This document shows, one piece after another, positions 1 through 10,887 of a DNA stretch of 64,000 nucleotides; position 1 is the first letter of the stretch; each line of letters starts with the position of its first letter. A model generated the notes under the pieces. It saw nothing but the letters and a program-made list of their open reading frames with translations. It did no database searches and was not told the DNA's origin. The stretch is from Chloranthus sessilifolius. Its lineage: Eukaryota; Streptophyta; Magnoliopsida; Chloranthales; Chloranthaceae. The position numbers and the translations under genes were made by a program. The DNA is taken from contig CM037598.1 of the NCBI GenBank assembly GCA_021018995.1, positions 77,890,671 to 77,954,670 of the forward strand, written 5' to 3'.

Positions 1-221
1 TAATAAAATAGTAGATTTGGTATTAGGTTTGTGCACTTGAGCCTGTGGCACTATAGAGGGCAAACCATTTATTGGCACTCCATATTTAACTATGTTTTTT
101 AGAGATGACTCTTAAATGAGGGCAAATGAGATGTTTTAAGGTATATACCGATACACATTAAGCTTTGTTCAGCTGCTTTGTGGTTTCTACTGGGGCTGGG
201 CTCTTGGGCCTGCTTATACTG
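1..221. other. No gene seen; probable intron or flank of the ABCG fragment
   Basis: No coding stretch is recognisable here. It lies directly 5' of the ABCG/PDR fragment and may be the preceding intron or intergenic sequence. Confidence 0.4.
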
Positions 222-526
222 AAATGGTTTGGCAGGGAAGACCACTATGCTGTTGGCTTTGGCAAGGAAGCTTGATCCAAAACTAAAGGTAATGGTATCA
301 TACTTAATACTTTTTGGTTTCTTGATTCCTTGTTATGATGCATGTTACCTTTTTTTTTAAAATTATTTCTTCTAAAATTTTTTCAAATTTGTGTGTTTAT
401 TTGAAACACCAGGTTTATGGGAAAGTAACCTACAATGGTCATGGAATGGATGAATTTGTGCCTCAGAGGACAACTGCCTACATAAGTGAAAATGATCTCC
501 ATATAGGAGAATTTTCTCGTCTGTGA
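222..526 (+). pseudogene. ABCG/PDR-type ABC transporter fragment (first nucleotide-binding domain)
   Basis: Two exon-like pieces match the start of the first ATP-binding domain of plant PDR (full-size ABCG) transporters, which pump diverse compounds across the plasma membrane. Piece one (about 222-288) reads GKTTMLLALARKLDPKLK, the end of the Walker A motif plus the following helix, and stops at an AAG|GT donor. Piece two starts after a CAG acceptor at 413 and reads [18 protein letters not shown], then [15 protein letters not shown], which is highly typical of the family. It then runs into a stop at 524-526, where intact members continue with more than a thousand residues. The Walker A glycines upstream are degenerate, with an in-frame stop. 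No other transporter exons were seen downstream. The family call is secure; it is a short relic, not a working gene. Confidence 0.8.
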
Positions 527-913
527 ATGAAAAAATTCAGGTTGCAGGAGAATTTTCTCATTTGTGTTTTGGGATTACAGCTACTCGATTAAAAAAGTTC
601 TTATTAGATCTTATGATTCAACAATCTGAGCCAATCCACAAAATTAAAATTGTTCCACCAATATGATCCGATTTTGACTACGCTTTTGTAAGCTTTATAG
701 TTTGTGTTGACTTTTGTTTTGAACATCCTAGGAGTCTTTCCATTTCTTCTCTTAAGGTTAGTGAGATATGTTGTCACAATGTCACCAAGTTTTCTTTCAG
801 AAAACCATTTGTACTAAATTCTGTTTAGATACAATGTATAATAGAAATTCTGTTCAAAAAACCATTTGTACTAAGGATGCTAATAACACTTTTTATTGTT
901 CTTTCAAATGCAG
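527..913. other. No gene seen
   Basis: AT-rich sequence with no recognisable coding content. A short imperfect duplication (AAAACCATTTGTACTAA at about 800 and 860) is the only structure noticed. Confidence 0.3.
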
Positions 914-1003
914 GAATTGATTACCAAATTCCCAAGCTGGCCTGTAGAAGAGATAGTGCAAATCACACCTCTTGAAGAGGGTCTCATTGACAGACCGATC
1001 TAA
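914..1003 (+). other. Possible terminal exon, family not recognised
   Basis: After a TGCAG acceptor, an open stretch of 29 codons with normal composition (starts ELITKFPSWPVEEIV, ends EEGLIDRPI) runs to a TAA at 1001-1003. It reads like a real exon but is not in PDR transporters as I know them, and I cannot name the protein. It could be the 3' end of another gene fragment or chance. Confidence 0.3.
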
Positions 1004-1908
1004 GTGCATGAGCATGATAAATGCTACTTTTTATTTTATTTTTATTTTATTTTTTATCCTTCACATGCAATGTAATGTCTGTTCGAAGATTAATCAATTT
1101 TTTGTAGGTAAAAAGGGTAGCTCTATTGCTCCTACCTAATTACTGTGGGCGTGCAATGTGAAATATATAATTTGACTGATTTAAATAAGATAGATGGAGA
1201 TTGGCTTTATGCTCAATCTTTTATCAACGGATCTTTAGATGAAGACCATAGCATCTAACGATCACTTTTGAATTTTAAATTGCTATTTTACAGTAACAAA
1301 AATGGAAGTTGGGCATTTTTTTAAATTAAATGATAAAATAATTTATTTCACTTAAATTAATAAATTATTTCTAATTTTTAACTAAATGATACAATATTTA
1401 TTCAATTAAAAATGAATAAACAAAGTGACCTTAACATCACGTCGAAGCTCAAAAATGATTTTAAGGTCACTTTTTGGTTGGGTACCGCATGAAATGGAAA
1501 ATAGACCGTCTGATGGTAGAACCTCCCCTAAGTATTTTATCCTTATAATTTTTTGGAATGGATCAGATGCATGATTATGATTACGCAACAGGTACAGCTT
1601 GAACTGCTAAAGCAAGTCAACTACTGAGGGGATGAACTACGAAACGTTAATTCTGCCAATTATAATAGCAATTCAACAAAATTGTTGGATCAAAGTAGTA
1701 CCGGGATCCACTAAAGTGTCGAATAACCAATAGAACCTTCTTACACTAGAGTGAGTACGACCTGCTAAATTAAACAACACCAAATAAAAAAGCGCATAAA
1801 CATACGGTTGGCACAAGACTGAATGTTGAAATTCAGTAAGACCTACTAAAGCTATTCAACTACTACCCGATGGCTTTATCTTGACAATGACTAGGGATTC
1901 GACAGCTA
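1004..1908. other. No gene seen
   Basis: AT-rich intergenic-looking sequence. I see no protein family, RNA gene or repeat I can support. It includes the 3' flank of the minus-strand NSE4-like exons. Confidence 0.3.
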
Positions 1909-2524
1909 TCAGTCTAGCTGACGAAGGATTGTCGGTCCTGAATGTCCTTCCCCACCAAAGAACTTGATCGATGGCGAGCTTGTGCTTGTCTCATCCACTT
2001 CAACAACTATTCGATGTGGCATGAGTTCACCTCCTGGTGGTACCTTATCTTTCATCTCCTGTTCAACATTAAAAGGGCGTATTATGCTTGACATATAAAA
2101 GGAGAGAGTTTGAGGCAATGGATATGCTTCACGATAATATTAACCTTCCAGTTCTTGTTATTAAGTGTGAAAATCATTGTCGAGCGCGCCACCCCCGCGG
2201 AGTCCAATGCTGCTGCATCGAAGGCATCCCGATGATCTACACCATGCCAATTTTATCAGTCAATAGTGATGAGAATTTTGGAAGGATTTTCAAATATAGA
2301 AGCTAAAAATCTAAAGGAAAATGCGTACAAATTATATATTCATCGGTGTCGGTTTTCCCTATTATCACTTGCCCTTCGAAGAACAAGTAGCTCAACACCT
2401 GCATGTTCTCTACAATTTGCCCAAAAGAGAGACAATTCAAGACTATGTTCTCATAGATTGCTTGTCCCTTGTCCGTCAAGATTGTCAGCATCGTCTTCAT
2501 GTTGGTGCGATTAGAATCCTCCAT
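1909..2524 (-). CDS. NSE4-like SMC5/6 complex subunit, C-terminal exons only
   Basis: Three minus-strand exons with consistent GT-AG borders and reading phases encode the C-terminal winged-helix half of Nse4, the kleisin subunit of the SMC5/6 complex that acts in DNA repair and chromosome maintenance in the nucleus. Exon 2524-2329 contains RTNMKTMLTILTDKGQ and LNCLSFGQIVENMQVLSYL, matching the Nse4 C-terminal signature. Exon 2236-2145 gives RDAFDAAALDSAGVARSTM and FTLNNKNWK, the usual Asn-Ala-Pro-Ala region and the aromatic strand. Exon 2058-1909 begins EMKDKVPPGGELMPHR, the conserved tail, and ends at a stop. Donors are TT|GTACGC (weak) and AAG|GTTAAT; acceptors are TAG, TAG and CAG. Upstream exons (kleisin N-terminus) were not found; the 147-bp satellite occupies that side. 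It is either the 3' end of a truncated gene or a fragment carried by an element. Confidence 0.72.
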
Positions 2525-2798
2525 CTATACAACCAAAAAAGGGTAATAGCGAATCATTTGAGAATTGTACTATCATACGCTAAGAAGTAAATAATGTATA
2601 TGACTCAGATGACTAAAATGATGTTTACCGCAAGCAAAGGTGCAATCGGTGGTAGAGTAGTAGTATACGTTGATGCAGAATGAGTGTAAAACTTGCGAGG
2701 ACCTCCAATTTATAGCACTATGGAGCAACCTACGTCATGAATTTGTGCTTGCTAGAAAATCAATAGTAACATACTGCATCTCGAGCATAGGACTATTT
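2525..2798. other. No gene seen; intron side of the NSE4-like fragment
   Basis: On the minus strand this precedes the NSE4-like exon and looks like intron sequence. No further Nse4 exon could be found before the satellite begins. Confidence 0.3.
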
Positions 2799-4045
2799 CC
2801 TGCTAGACAATCGAATGTAAACTACTGCTTCGTAGAGCGTAGGTCTGTCCCTCGAGATTTGGAACAGTGTTCAGTGGATCCTTTAGTCTGATCACATCAG
2901 TTGATAATCCTTGTGAGGTGACACTCTGTATGGCATTATTTATTGCCTGCTAGACAATCGAATGTAAACTACTGCTTCGTAGAGTGTAGGTATGTCCCTC
3001 GAGATTTGGAGCAGTGCTCAGTGGCTCCTCTAGTCTCGTCATATCAGTTGATAATCCTTGCGAGGTGACACTCCGTACAACATTAGTTATTGCATGCTAA
3101 ACAATCGAATGTAAACTACTGCTTCGTAGAGCGTAGGTCTGTCCCTCGAGATTTGGATCCGTGTTCAGTGGATCCTTTAGTCTGATCACATCAGTTGATA
3201 ATCCTTGTGAGCTGACACTTCGTACGGCATTAGTTATTGCCTGCTAGACAATCGAATGTAAACTACTGCTTCGTAGAGCGTAGGCCTGTCCCTCGAGATT
3301 TGGAACAGTGCTCAATGGCTCCTCTAGTCTCGTCATATCAGTTGATAATCCGTGTGAGGTGACACTCCGTACGACATTAGTTATTGCCTGCTAGACAATC
3401 GAATATAAACTACTGCTTCGTAGAGCGTAGGTCTGTCCCTCGAGATTTGGATTCGTGTTCAGTGGATCCTTTAGTCTAATCACATCAGTTGATAATCCTT
3501 GCCAGGTGACACTCCGTACGGCATTAGTTATTGCCTGCTAGACAATCGAATGTAAACTACTGCTGTGTAGAGCGTAGGTATGTCCCTCGAGATTTGGAAC
3601 AGTGCTCAGTGGCTCCTCTAGTCTCGTCATATCAGTTGATAATCCTTGCGAGGTGACACTCCGTATGACATTAGTTATTGCCTGCTAGACAATCGAATGT
3701 GAACTACTGCTTCGTAGAGTGTAGGTTTGTCCCTCGAGATTTGGAACAGTGCTCAGTGGCTCCTCTAGTCTCGTCATATCAGTTGATAATCCTTGCGAGG
3801 TGACACTCCGTACGACATTAGTTATTGCCTGCTAGACAATCGAATGTAAACTACTGCTTCGTAGAGCGTAGGTCTGTCCCTCGAGATTTGGAACAATGCT
3901 CAGTGGATCCTTTAGTTTGATCACATCAGTTGATAATCCTTGCGAGGTGGCACTCCGTATGACATTGGTTTGCCTGCTAGACAATCGAGTGTAAACAACT
4001 GCTTCGTAGTCACTCAGTAGATCCTCTAGTCTCGTCATATCAGTT
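2799..4045. repeat. Satellite-like tandem array, 147-bp unit, about 8.5 copies
   Basis: The landmark CCTGCTAGACAATCGAATG recurs at about 2799, 2946, 3093, 3240, 3387, 3534, 3681, 3828 and 3975, an exact 147-bp step. Two variants differ near the middle of the unit: type A has GTGGATCCTTTAGTCTGATC, type B has GTGGCTCCTCTAGTCTCGTC. The order is A B A B A B B A, then a truncated, diverged last copy. The first six units therefore form a dimeric 294-bp higher-order repeat. Units are very similar, implying recent amplification or homogenisation. Short ORFs inside are by-products of the repeat. Confidence 0.95.
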
Positions 4046-4435
4046 AGAGGTGTATTCGGTTCGGTTTGGTCGGTTTTGGAACAAAACCACAAACCAAATC
4101 GGTCATAATCGGTTTTTGGTTTTTAAACAATCTACAGTCTGTTTCCGCTTGGGGAGGCCTATAATCGAAAGCAAATCGAACGTTTCGATTTTCTTTTTGT
4201 GAAACAAAACGTGGATCGGTTCCCATCCAACCCGATCAGAGAAGGCAGTTCGGACTAGTTTGGTCGGTTTGGTCTGATCGGCCCAAAAAAAGCACAGTCC
4301 TAGTGACTATTGTCCGCTAGACTACCTACGCCGAGGGATGGTAAGAAGATCCATTAACTGGAGTATTGGGTTGGAATATGAACTCCATTGTCCAATACAA
4401 CCTCGTCGGGCCCAATTGGCCCAATGGTTAGAAAA
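4046..4435. other. CGGTTTGGT-rich degenerate transposon-like sequence
   Basis: Repeated CGGTTTGGT and ATCGGTTTTTGG words appear at 4055-4130 and 4240-4290. This kind of word is common at the ends of plant hAT-type elements. I could not delimit terminal repeats or a target-site duplication, so it remains unclassified. Confidence 0.35.
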
Positions 4436-5578
4436 TCAAATATGGGAGCCATTACTTGCACACACTTTTGAAGTGATTGCACCAGATTGCACCGAATATA
4501 AAGGAACGACTTGCAAGTTTGGTGACCTCTACTATGTAAAAATACCATCTAAGCCGTTCGATTTGAAGGTTATGATTTAAAGATATAAATTGCAAAAGAT
4601 TAGAACAAAATATTCTATCAATTGATTAAATGGAGTCAAAGGCTATTATATAATTCAACAGTTGACTACAAATAGATCATATGACAAGTATTGTGACAGC
4701 CCAGATTTTCCCAACCTAAAATTTGGAGATTTTTTTTTTTTTTTTTTTTTTACTTTACACCAAAACCAAATGAGAAAATTTGGACTGCCAGATCGTAAAT
4801 CACAATCTGATACAGAACACTTGCCACATCCATATGCAGACGGAAATCAAGCAAGGTTATATAAGTATCATGAACAAAACTCCAATTCTAATATCTAATA
4901 TGTACTGAACTAAACAAACGCCAGTGATGACTAACCATCACCAACAGTAGTGTACCATGCATGTATAATAGCATGGACGTACCAACCTCGAACTTACCAA
5001 GATCCACGATGCACTAAATCTACAATCCCAAAACAGAGTACAAATCCTTATACGGAAGCTCCTTTTTCTTCAAGTATGTAGTCTGGCCCTCCTTAAAGCT
5101 CCACCTGTGACGTATAGTCGGGGTGAGATAACATCCAAGCTCAATGGAGAAAACTAATACCAATATACATCTCATCACATGCATAGATTCAAAGACAAGA
5201 TCAAAATATTTTCTTATCAAGGCTAAAACTGATTTCAAAGGCATTTCTTATCAAAATTGAAACTGAGTTCAAAGGCATTTTCTTATCCAAATTCAAAACT
5301 AATTTCAAAGGCAAACTGATTTCGAAGATGTTTTCTTATCAAAATCGAAACTGATTTCAAAGACATTTTCTTAATAAAATTAAAACTGACTAATCTCTTA
5401 TCAGAAGCATATTTCTTATTTTCGATTTACTGAGTTTGAATCACATTCATTTACATGTCTTACATATTCTTACCTGACTTACCCACATGTCTTACATATT
5501 CTTACTTTGCTTACACATATGTTTTATACATTCTTACTTAGCTTACTTATATGTTTCACACTTTCTTACTTCCCTTAC

Positions 5579-5950
5579 ACAATTCGATTCACGGATATCC
5601 CGCCGTGCCGGTTCGATTCACAAAGACTGTCGTGTCAGTTCAATTCAAACACTCACTTGCATAGCTTACACATTGTCACATAGTTTACACAATTCGATTC
5701 ACGGATATCCCGCCGTACCGATTCGATTCACGGAGACTGCCGTACCAGTTCGATTCACGGTTAGCCGCCGTGCCGGTTCGATTCACGGATATCCCACCGT
5801 GCCGGTTCGATTCATAGGTTTAATCGCCATGCAGGTTCGATTCACGGTTAGCCGCCGTGCCGGTTCGATTCACGGATATCCCGTCGTGCCGGTTCGATTC
5901 ATGGGTTTAACCGCCATGCCGGTTCGATTCACTTGCTAGTCATTGCACGG
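5579..5950. repeat. GGTTCGATTCACGG tandem array in the LTR
   Basis: Imperfect repeats built from GTGCCGGTTCGATTCACGG alternating with ATATCCCGCC, GTTAGCCGCC and GGTTTAACCGCC fillers. The same array is at 11774-12155 in the other LTR with a slightly different number and order of copies. The word GGTTCGATTC resembles the RNA polymerase III B box. Confidence 0.85.
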
Positions 5951-6103
5951 TTCGATTCCGCCCTAGCGGCCCACAAGGTATCATATAATCTGCCCATAGC
6001 GGTCCACACATGCACATATAATCCACCCATAGCGGTCTACGATATTATATAATCCGTCCTTAGCGGTCCACAACACACTTATAATCCGCCCATAGCGGTC
6101 CAC
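5951..6103. repeat. CCCATAGCGGTCCAC short tandem array
   Basis: Five imperfect copies of CGCCCATAGCGGTCCAC separated by AT-rich ATATAATC spacers, unit about 35 bp. The counterpart in the other LTR is at about 12155-12300. Confidence 0.8.
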
Positions 6104-6924
6104 TTAAAATTTTCTTAACTTATGGTTCGATTTGGATTTAAATTTATATACAAATTTGATTTGGATTCAATTCAAAGTTCACATTTGCTTCCTTCAAATT
6201 TAGCTTCTGGGTTCGATTCAAAACTTGCAAAACACACATACGATGTTCAAGACTGAAATTCCTTACATGATTTTCGAAGGCTATATAAAAGGTTCAAAAC
6301 AAAGATCATTTCTTGATTCGATACGTCAATAATTTTTAAAACAGTCACTATGTCAAAGATTCGATAATTCAAAGCTTTCGAGCATTTCAAACAATCAAAA
6401 TATTCAAACAAATATTTGAGTTCAAAGATCTGAAGTTTCCATTGCAAGGATTTCAAATACTAATTCATTTCAAAACAAAACTTATCATCTTTCATTCGAT
6501 CATATCAAGCATCTATGAAATTAAATCAAAATGCAATTGCGTATGAAATTTTCCCCACCTTAACCTCGAAACTGCGTAAAGCCAAGCAATGCCCTATCGA
6601 TGGCTTTCCTCCCTCAATCTACATCACAAATATATGATGACGTATCAAGGATCAACACTAATCACTAATAACTTAGACTATTTAAGTGTTTTAAAAAAAA
6701 TCGAGTCGGAACGGGCAAGTTCGCGCCAACATAGAAATTGATGTAACCTTTCTCCTAAATTTGGACCTTTAAAAATTTAGATTCATAAGTTTTTCAAAAC
6801 ACACAAGTTGTAGATCTCTTTGTTATCTTTCCAACGCCTCAAGAATCGCATCAATCGGAGGTCGGAGTAGAACGTTATGGTCAAACTACCAAAGCAGTAC
6901 TGGCAACTCAGACAAAATTGACTA

Positions 6925-7440
6925 ATCGATTTTCCAAAGTCGATTGATCGATTTTCTCTCAATTGATCGATTTTCAAAGAGCCAAAAATCTTATTCACTA
7001 TTTGAGGCCAGTCGATTAATCGACCCAATTTCGATTAATCGAAATTCAAAAATCGATTAATCGATTTTACTTGATTAATCGGTTTCGTTTCTCAACAAAA
7101 ATCATAAATTTACCTAACTTATTACTAAATTTTGACCTTTAAAACGATTGATTAACAAGTTGGTCAATTCATGAAAGTTGTAGGTCTTGCTGTCCTCTTT
7201 CCAACGCAAGAAGAATCATATCAATCAGAATTCGGCACAAAATGTTATGGCCGAAATACTACGGTAGTGTCAGTAAGCCCAGGCAAACTCGATTAATCGA
7301 TTTTCAAAATCGATCAATCGAATTTCAAAATCGATTAATCGAAATTCTCTTCGATTAATCGATTTCGTGAAGTTCCTCTTGAATTTCTCTCTTGTCAAAA
7401 ATCGATTAATCGAGTTTCAAAATCGATTAATCGATTTTGG
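6925..7440. repeat. Cluster of TCGATTAATCGA palindromes in the LTR
   Basis: The perfect 12-bp palindrome TCGATTAATCGA and one-base variants recur many times, often extended as AAATCGATTAATCGATTT. The counterpart in the other LTR is at about 13110-13655. The same motif fills the LTRs and an internal region of the inner gypsy element. Confidence 0.9.
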
Positions 7441-8699
7441 CAGTTTCTGAGCACTTCTCGGGTTTGAACCTTGAAACCCATTTTTTTTTCATCAAAATTC
7501 AATCCTTTTGATCTTAATCTTTTGCACACATCTAAGCAACATATATTTAATTAAATATATGGAAGAATTGCGTTATTTACCTCTTTAAATCGGTGATCTA
7601 CTAGTAGATCGGATCATCTTCTTCGTTAGATAAAAAGGGTTTCCAAACCCACCTCGATCATCTCCGAGCTTCACGATCACACCCAAGCCCACGAAATCGA
7701 TGGCAATCCTTACACACACACTTCACATAACTCACGCTATGATTTGTGGATCAAAACTCATGATCTCTTCGCAAGAAGAGGGTTTCAAAACCCCCAAACG
7801 GCTCCAAAACCCACAAAAGCAAAACCAAAAGTCGAAACCGACAACGATCCTTCCCTTATACGATCTCACAAAACCTTTTCCACGCAATCACAAGGCTTGG
7901 AGCATACGAATCCGGCGATTCTTCCTCTTTCTTCTTCCTTCTCTCTTCAAAACCCAAACCATCAAACTCTTGCAACCGGTTAAGGCTTCAAAAGGAAGCT
8001 AGCCCCTTTTTTTTTTTTTAACTAAAAAGGCCGGCTCTCATGCAAAACACATACACCCATTTTGGGTGTTAGTCTTATCTAAGGACCTAGTTTTTCGCGT
8101 GAAACGGGCGTACCTAGTTAAGGTATTATCTATTATATAAATGATCCCTTGGTTCAGTGTGGGGCCTGTACACCCAAACTACTTATCAATCGGACCCGGC
8201 GTTAAGCCAATACGCACCACCACGGTGTATGAACAAGGTCCTAAAAATCTCATACGAGCTCAAACGGACCTAAAATGATCTCGTTTGAAAAAATCTAAAC
8301 GGTGACGTGTTTCTTAACAGACACGCACCTGATCAGGACCTATAGTTGGCTCGAATAGTCGGCCCAATCAGTTGGCCCACTTAGTCAAATAAGTTATTTA
8401 ACCATTACTAAACTTTTATTCTCTCTCTAGAACCAAAATTATAAGAGAAATAAATTCTCCTGCCTTTATTTTCATTTATAACCAACCTAAACTTAGGTGT
8501 TAAGCCAGTACGCCATAGCTAGGTGTATACAATTCATCCAAAGGTCCACACGCGAGTCTAAACCAATCTTTATTTATTTTTATTTTTCCACTTAAGACTT
8601 AGCCCAACTAACTTAATTATTTTCACCATGTAAGATGCGTGATGGATCCAAGACACCGAAGCATATTGTTCAAAGGTCAAAATTTTTCAGGATATTACA

Positions 8700-8712
8700 T
8701 TCTTCCCACCTT
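8700..8712 (-). other. Polypurine tract of the gag-only element
   Basis: Minus-strand AAGGTGGGAAGAA lies directly against the 3' LTR start (TGTAATATCC). This is the expected primer for plus-strand DNA synthesis and fixes the element's orientation. Confidence 0.8.
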
Positions 8713-9475
8713 AAAGAATTTTCGTCCTCGAAAATTGGCGTATTTCTAGTTGAAGAGGTATAGATGCTTATTAGTCCTAAACAAGAGTAATCTTACTCTC
8801 CCTAAGAGTCAATACTTTTCAAGAGTCAATGATTCAATGTCAACGTAATTAGTTAGGGTTATTACATTCTCCCCTCCTTAAATGAATTTTCGTCCTCGAA
8901 AATTCAGTACATAGCGTTCGCGTTCATGACATAGCATCTATACTAAAACAGAGTCGCACCGCCCAAGAAAATAACAAATGAGATCGCAAACCTTTAACTA
9001 AATGTAAAATTCAATAATTTATTCAAAACTAACATGAGCGAATATACCATAATGCACTAGGGCTGCTGGATATCCCTCATACAAAACACACACACAGGCG
9101 ATTCATCCATAATTTACAACCATTAAATACGACTGCCACACGCACAACCACAATTGTTCATATAGTGGATTAGACCATTCTATAACGTACTCATTCCATA
9201 ATCATGGAGTCTATTTAAAGCATTACCCTAAAGGAAGTTCATTACAATTTAAGTTATAACCATAATCCTGAAATTATTTCTCATTTTCCATGTGCATCAT
9301 TAAGCAACAATCATGGATGGACCAAGATAACAAAAATTAAAACCATCAATCTCCGAAACCATCTATCATTTCTAAAATATATTCAACCATCCACAAAAGA
9401 ACCAAGGTAAATTTATACTAGGCATCCTTAAATGATAAAATAACCATTCAATTAAAGTTAAAGATCACGGCGCAT
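8713..9475. other. Non-coding internal region of the gag-only element
   Basis: Lies between the gag end and the polypurine tract, where autonomous relatives carry pol. No protease, RT or integrase motif is recognisable. The words TTTTCGTCCTCGAAAATT at about 8726 and 8887 resemble the pre-polypurine sequence of the other gypsy elements. Confidence 0.6.
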
Positions 9476-9561
9476 CTACCATGCTTCAATAGTTTTATAA
9501 CATCCATACCAATAATATACTACCCTCCAAAACCATAAAGTATCACTAAACCAGGTCCTCC

Positions 9562-10796
9562 TCACTGACCCGTCTTCGCCTTGGGACATTCTCTTATCCG
9601 ATGTCCTGTTCGTCCACACTTGAAGCATGCGCATGTGACCCACCAACACTCTTCTATCTTGTGTGGTCCTCCACATTGCGAGCATGGCTCAATCGGTGTT
9701 GATGAGGAAGTATGAGAAATTTGCAGTACGCTCGATGCCCCAGCGGTCGTGGGATTTGTAAGGCGTAGGGGCACTCCATGCGTGGACATGGGTGGTCTTG
9801 AGTGGATACGCTGAGTAGGCAGACTGGGCGCTGGCATCAATAACTTCGATATCTCGGTTGCCTGTTTGTGAGCATATGACTGCATTTGACTTGCCCTGCC
9901 ACTACTCTGTTGGTCCCTTCTCTTATACTTTTCTTCCACGTCTTCTTCCACCACAAGAGCCTTGCTCATTACTGCGCCATAAGTTTTCAACTCAAAAGCG
10001 GACTTTTCCCTTATATCCGCCTTAAGCCTCGTTGAAATTTCTTGGCCTTCATCGATCTCACCACGAACTCAGAGCAAAGCGGCGAGCCTCATAAACTCGA
10101 CTCCATACTCTCTCACGCACATCCTCCCTGTTCAAGTCAGAGGAATTTCACTTCCATTTGATTTCTCACTATCTCGTGGAAATCGCTTATTGAATTCTCC
10201 CACGAATTCCTCCCATGTCCAAGGCAATCCGGGGTCTCTTGCTCTAGTCCGTGACACGGACTTCCACCATGGGCTGCCTCCCCATCTAGATATATAGGCC
10301 CAACGTACACTCTCATCCTCAAGACACGTAAGTACATCGAACACCTTCTCCATTTCGCTTAGCCAATTCTGCGTCCATTGGCTCGCTTGCCTGAAAAGCT
10401 AGGAGGACGCATCCTCCTAAACTCGGTAAATGCAGAGGGCACTGACTGTGCAGAACCCATTGGAGGTGTAGGTGGCTGATGCTGCTCATGAGCGGTATGA
10501 GCCGCCAAAGATGATGCCTGTTGTGACATGGCAGTCGCCATGGTTTCCATGGTATGCATCATCCTCTGACGCTCTTCTCTCTCTTCGTTCCGTTCTCTTA
10601 CTCTTTCTTGTTCCCTCTGATCTCGATCCTGAGTCTCTGCTTGATCTTGGCTCCCTTGGCCACCACTGCCTGAAGCCCCTCTATCTCCCATAGGCACTCG
10701 ATTGGTATCCGAGATGAAATCATCTCGACTACGCAAATTTCTATTATGACCGCCCCTGGGTCGGCCTCTTCCCCTAGAAGACATCACGGTCTGCAC
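9562..10796 (-). pseudogene. gag of the gag-only retrotransposon (frameshifted)
   Basis: Gag forms the virus-like particle that packages element RNA. Reading on the minus strand from 10796, the N-terminus is RGRGRPRGGHNRNLRSRDD, then a charged coiled-coil stretch (RERNEEREERQRMMHTMETM), then the capsid-like part with PWWKSVSRTRARD and LPWTWEEFVGEFNKRF (10353-10132), then a C-terminal part (9990-9562) with KALVVEEDVEEKYKRR and two cysteine knuckles, CSQCGGPHKIEEC and CFKCGRTGHRIREC (a CCHC zinc knuckle). The frame shifts near 10360 and again between 10132 and 9990, so no full protein is made from this copy. It is clearly homologous to the gag of the outer gypsy element. Confidence 0.88.
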
Positions 10797-10873
10797 GTGA
10801 AATCAAAGTTTCGTTAGCAGAAGTCCCTATGCTCTGACAAAAAGAATGATTTTCAGAATTTCTAAAAGAAATA

Positions 10874-10885
10874 GCTTTGATACCA
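10874..10885 (-). other. Primer binding site (initiator tRNA-Met)
   Basis: Minus-strand TGGTATCAAAGC sits two bases after the 5' LTR end, one mismatch from the TGGTATCAGAGC complement of plant initiator tRNA-Met. Confidence 0.85.
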
Positions 10886-10887
10886 AC

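Larger units (their letters stand above)
4692..8699 (-). repeat. 3' LTR of the gag-only retrotransposon (4008 bp)
   Basis: Nearly identical to 10888-14928. It contains a T-run (4731-4751), a hairpin motif shared with the other LTR elements (5104-5142), two tandem arrays (5579-6103) and a cluster of TCGATTAATCGA palindromes (6925-7440). ORFs such as 5487-5939 and 7700-8002 are repeated in the other LTR, translate repeats, and have no recognisable family. Confidence 0.92.

Noticed and set aside
5760..5960. Possible tRNA genes because of GGTTCGATTC words
   Set aside because: No cloverleaf arms, A box or anticodon context around any copy; the words belong to a tandem array.
6925..7440. CRISPR-like look of regularly spaced TCGATTAATCGA words
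   Set aside because: Spacers are irregular and themselves repeat-like, the word is palindromic, the genome is eukaryotic and no cas genes exist.
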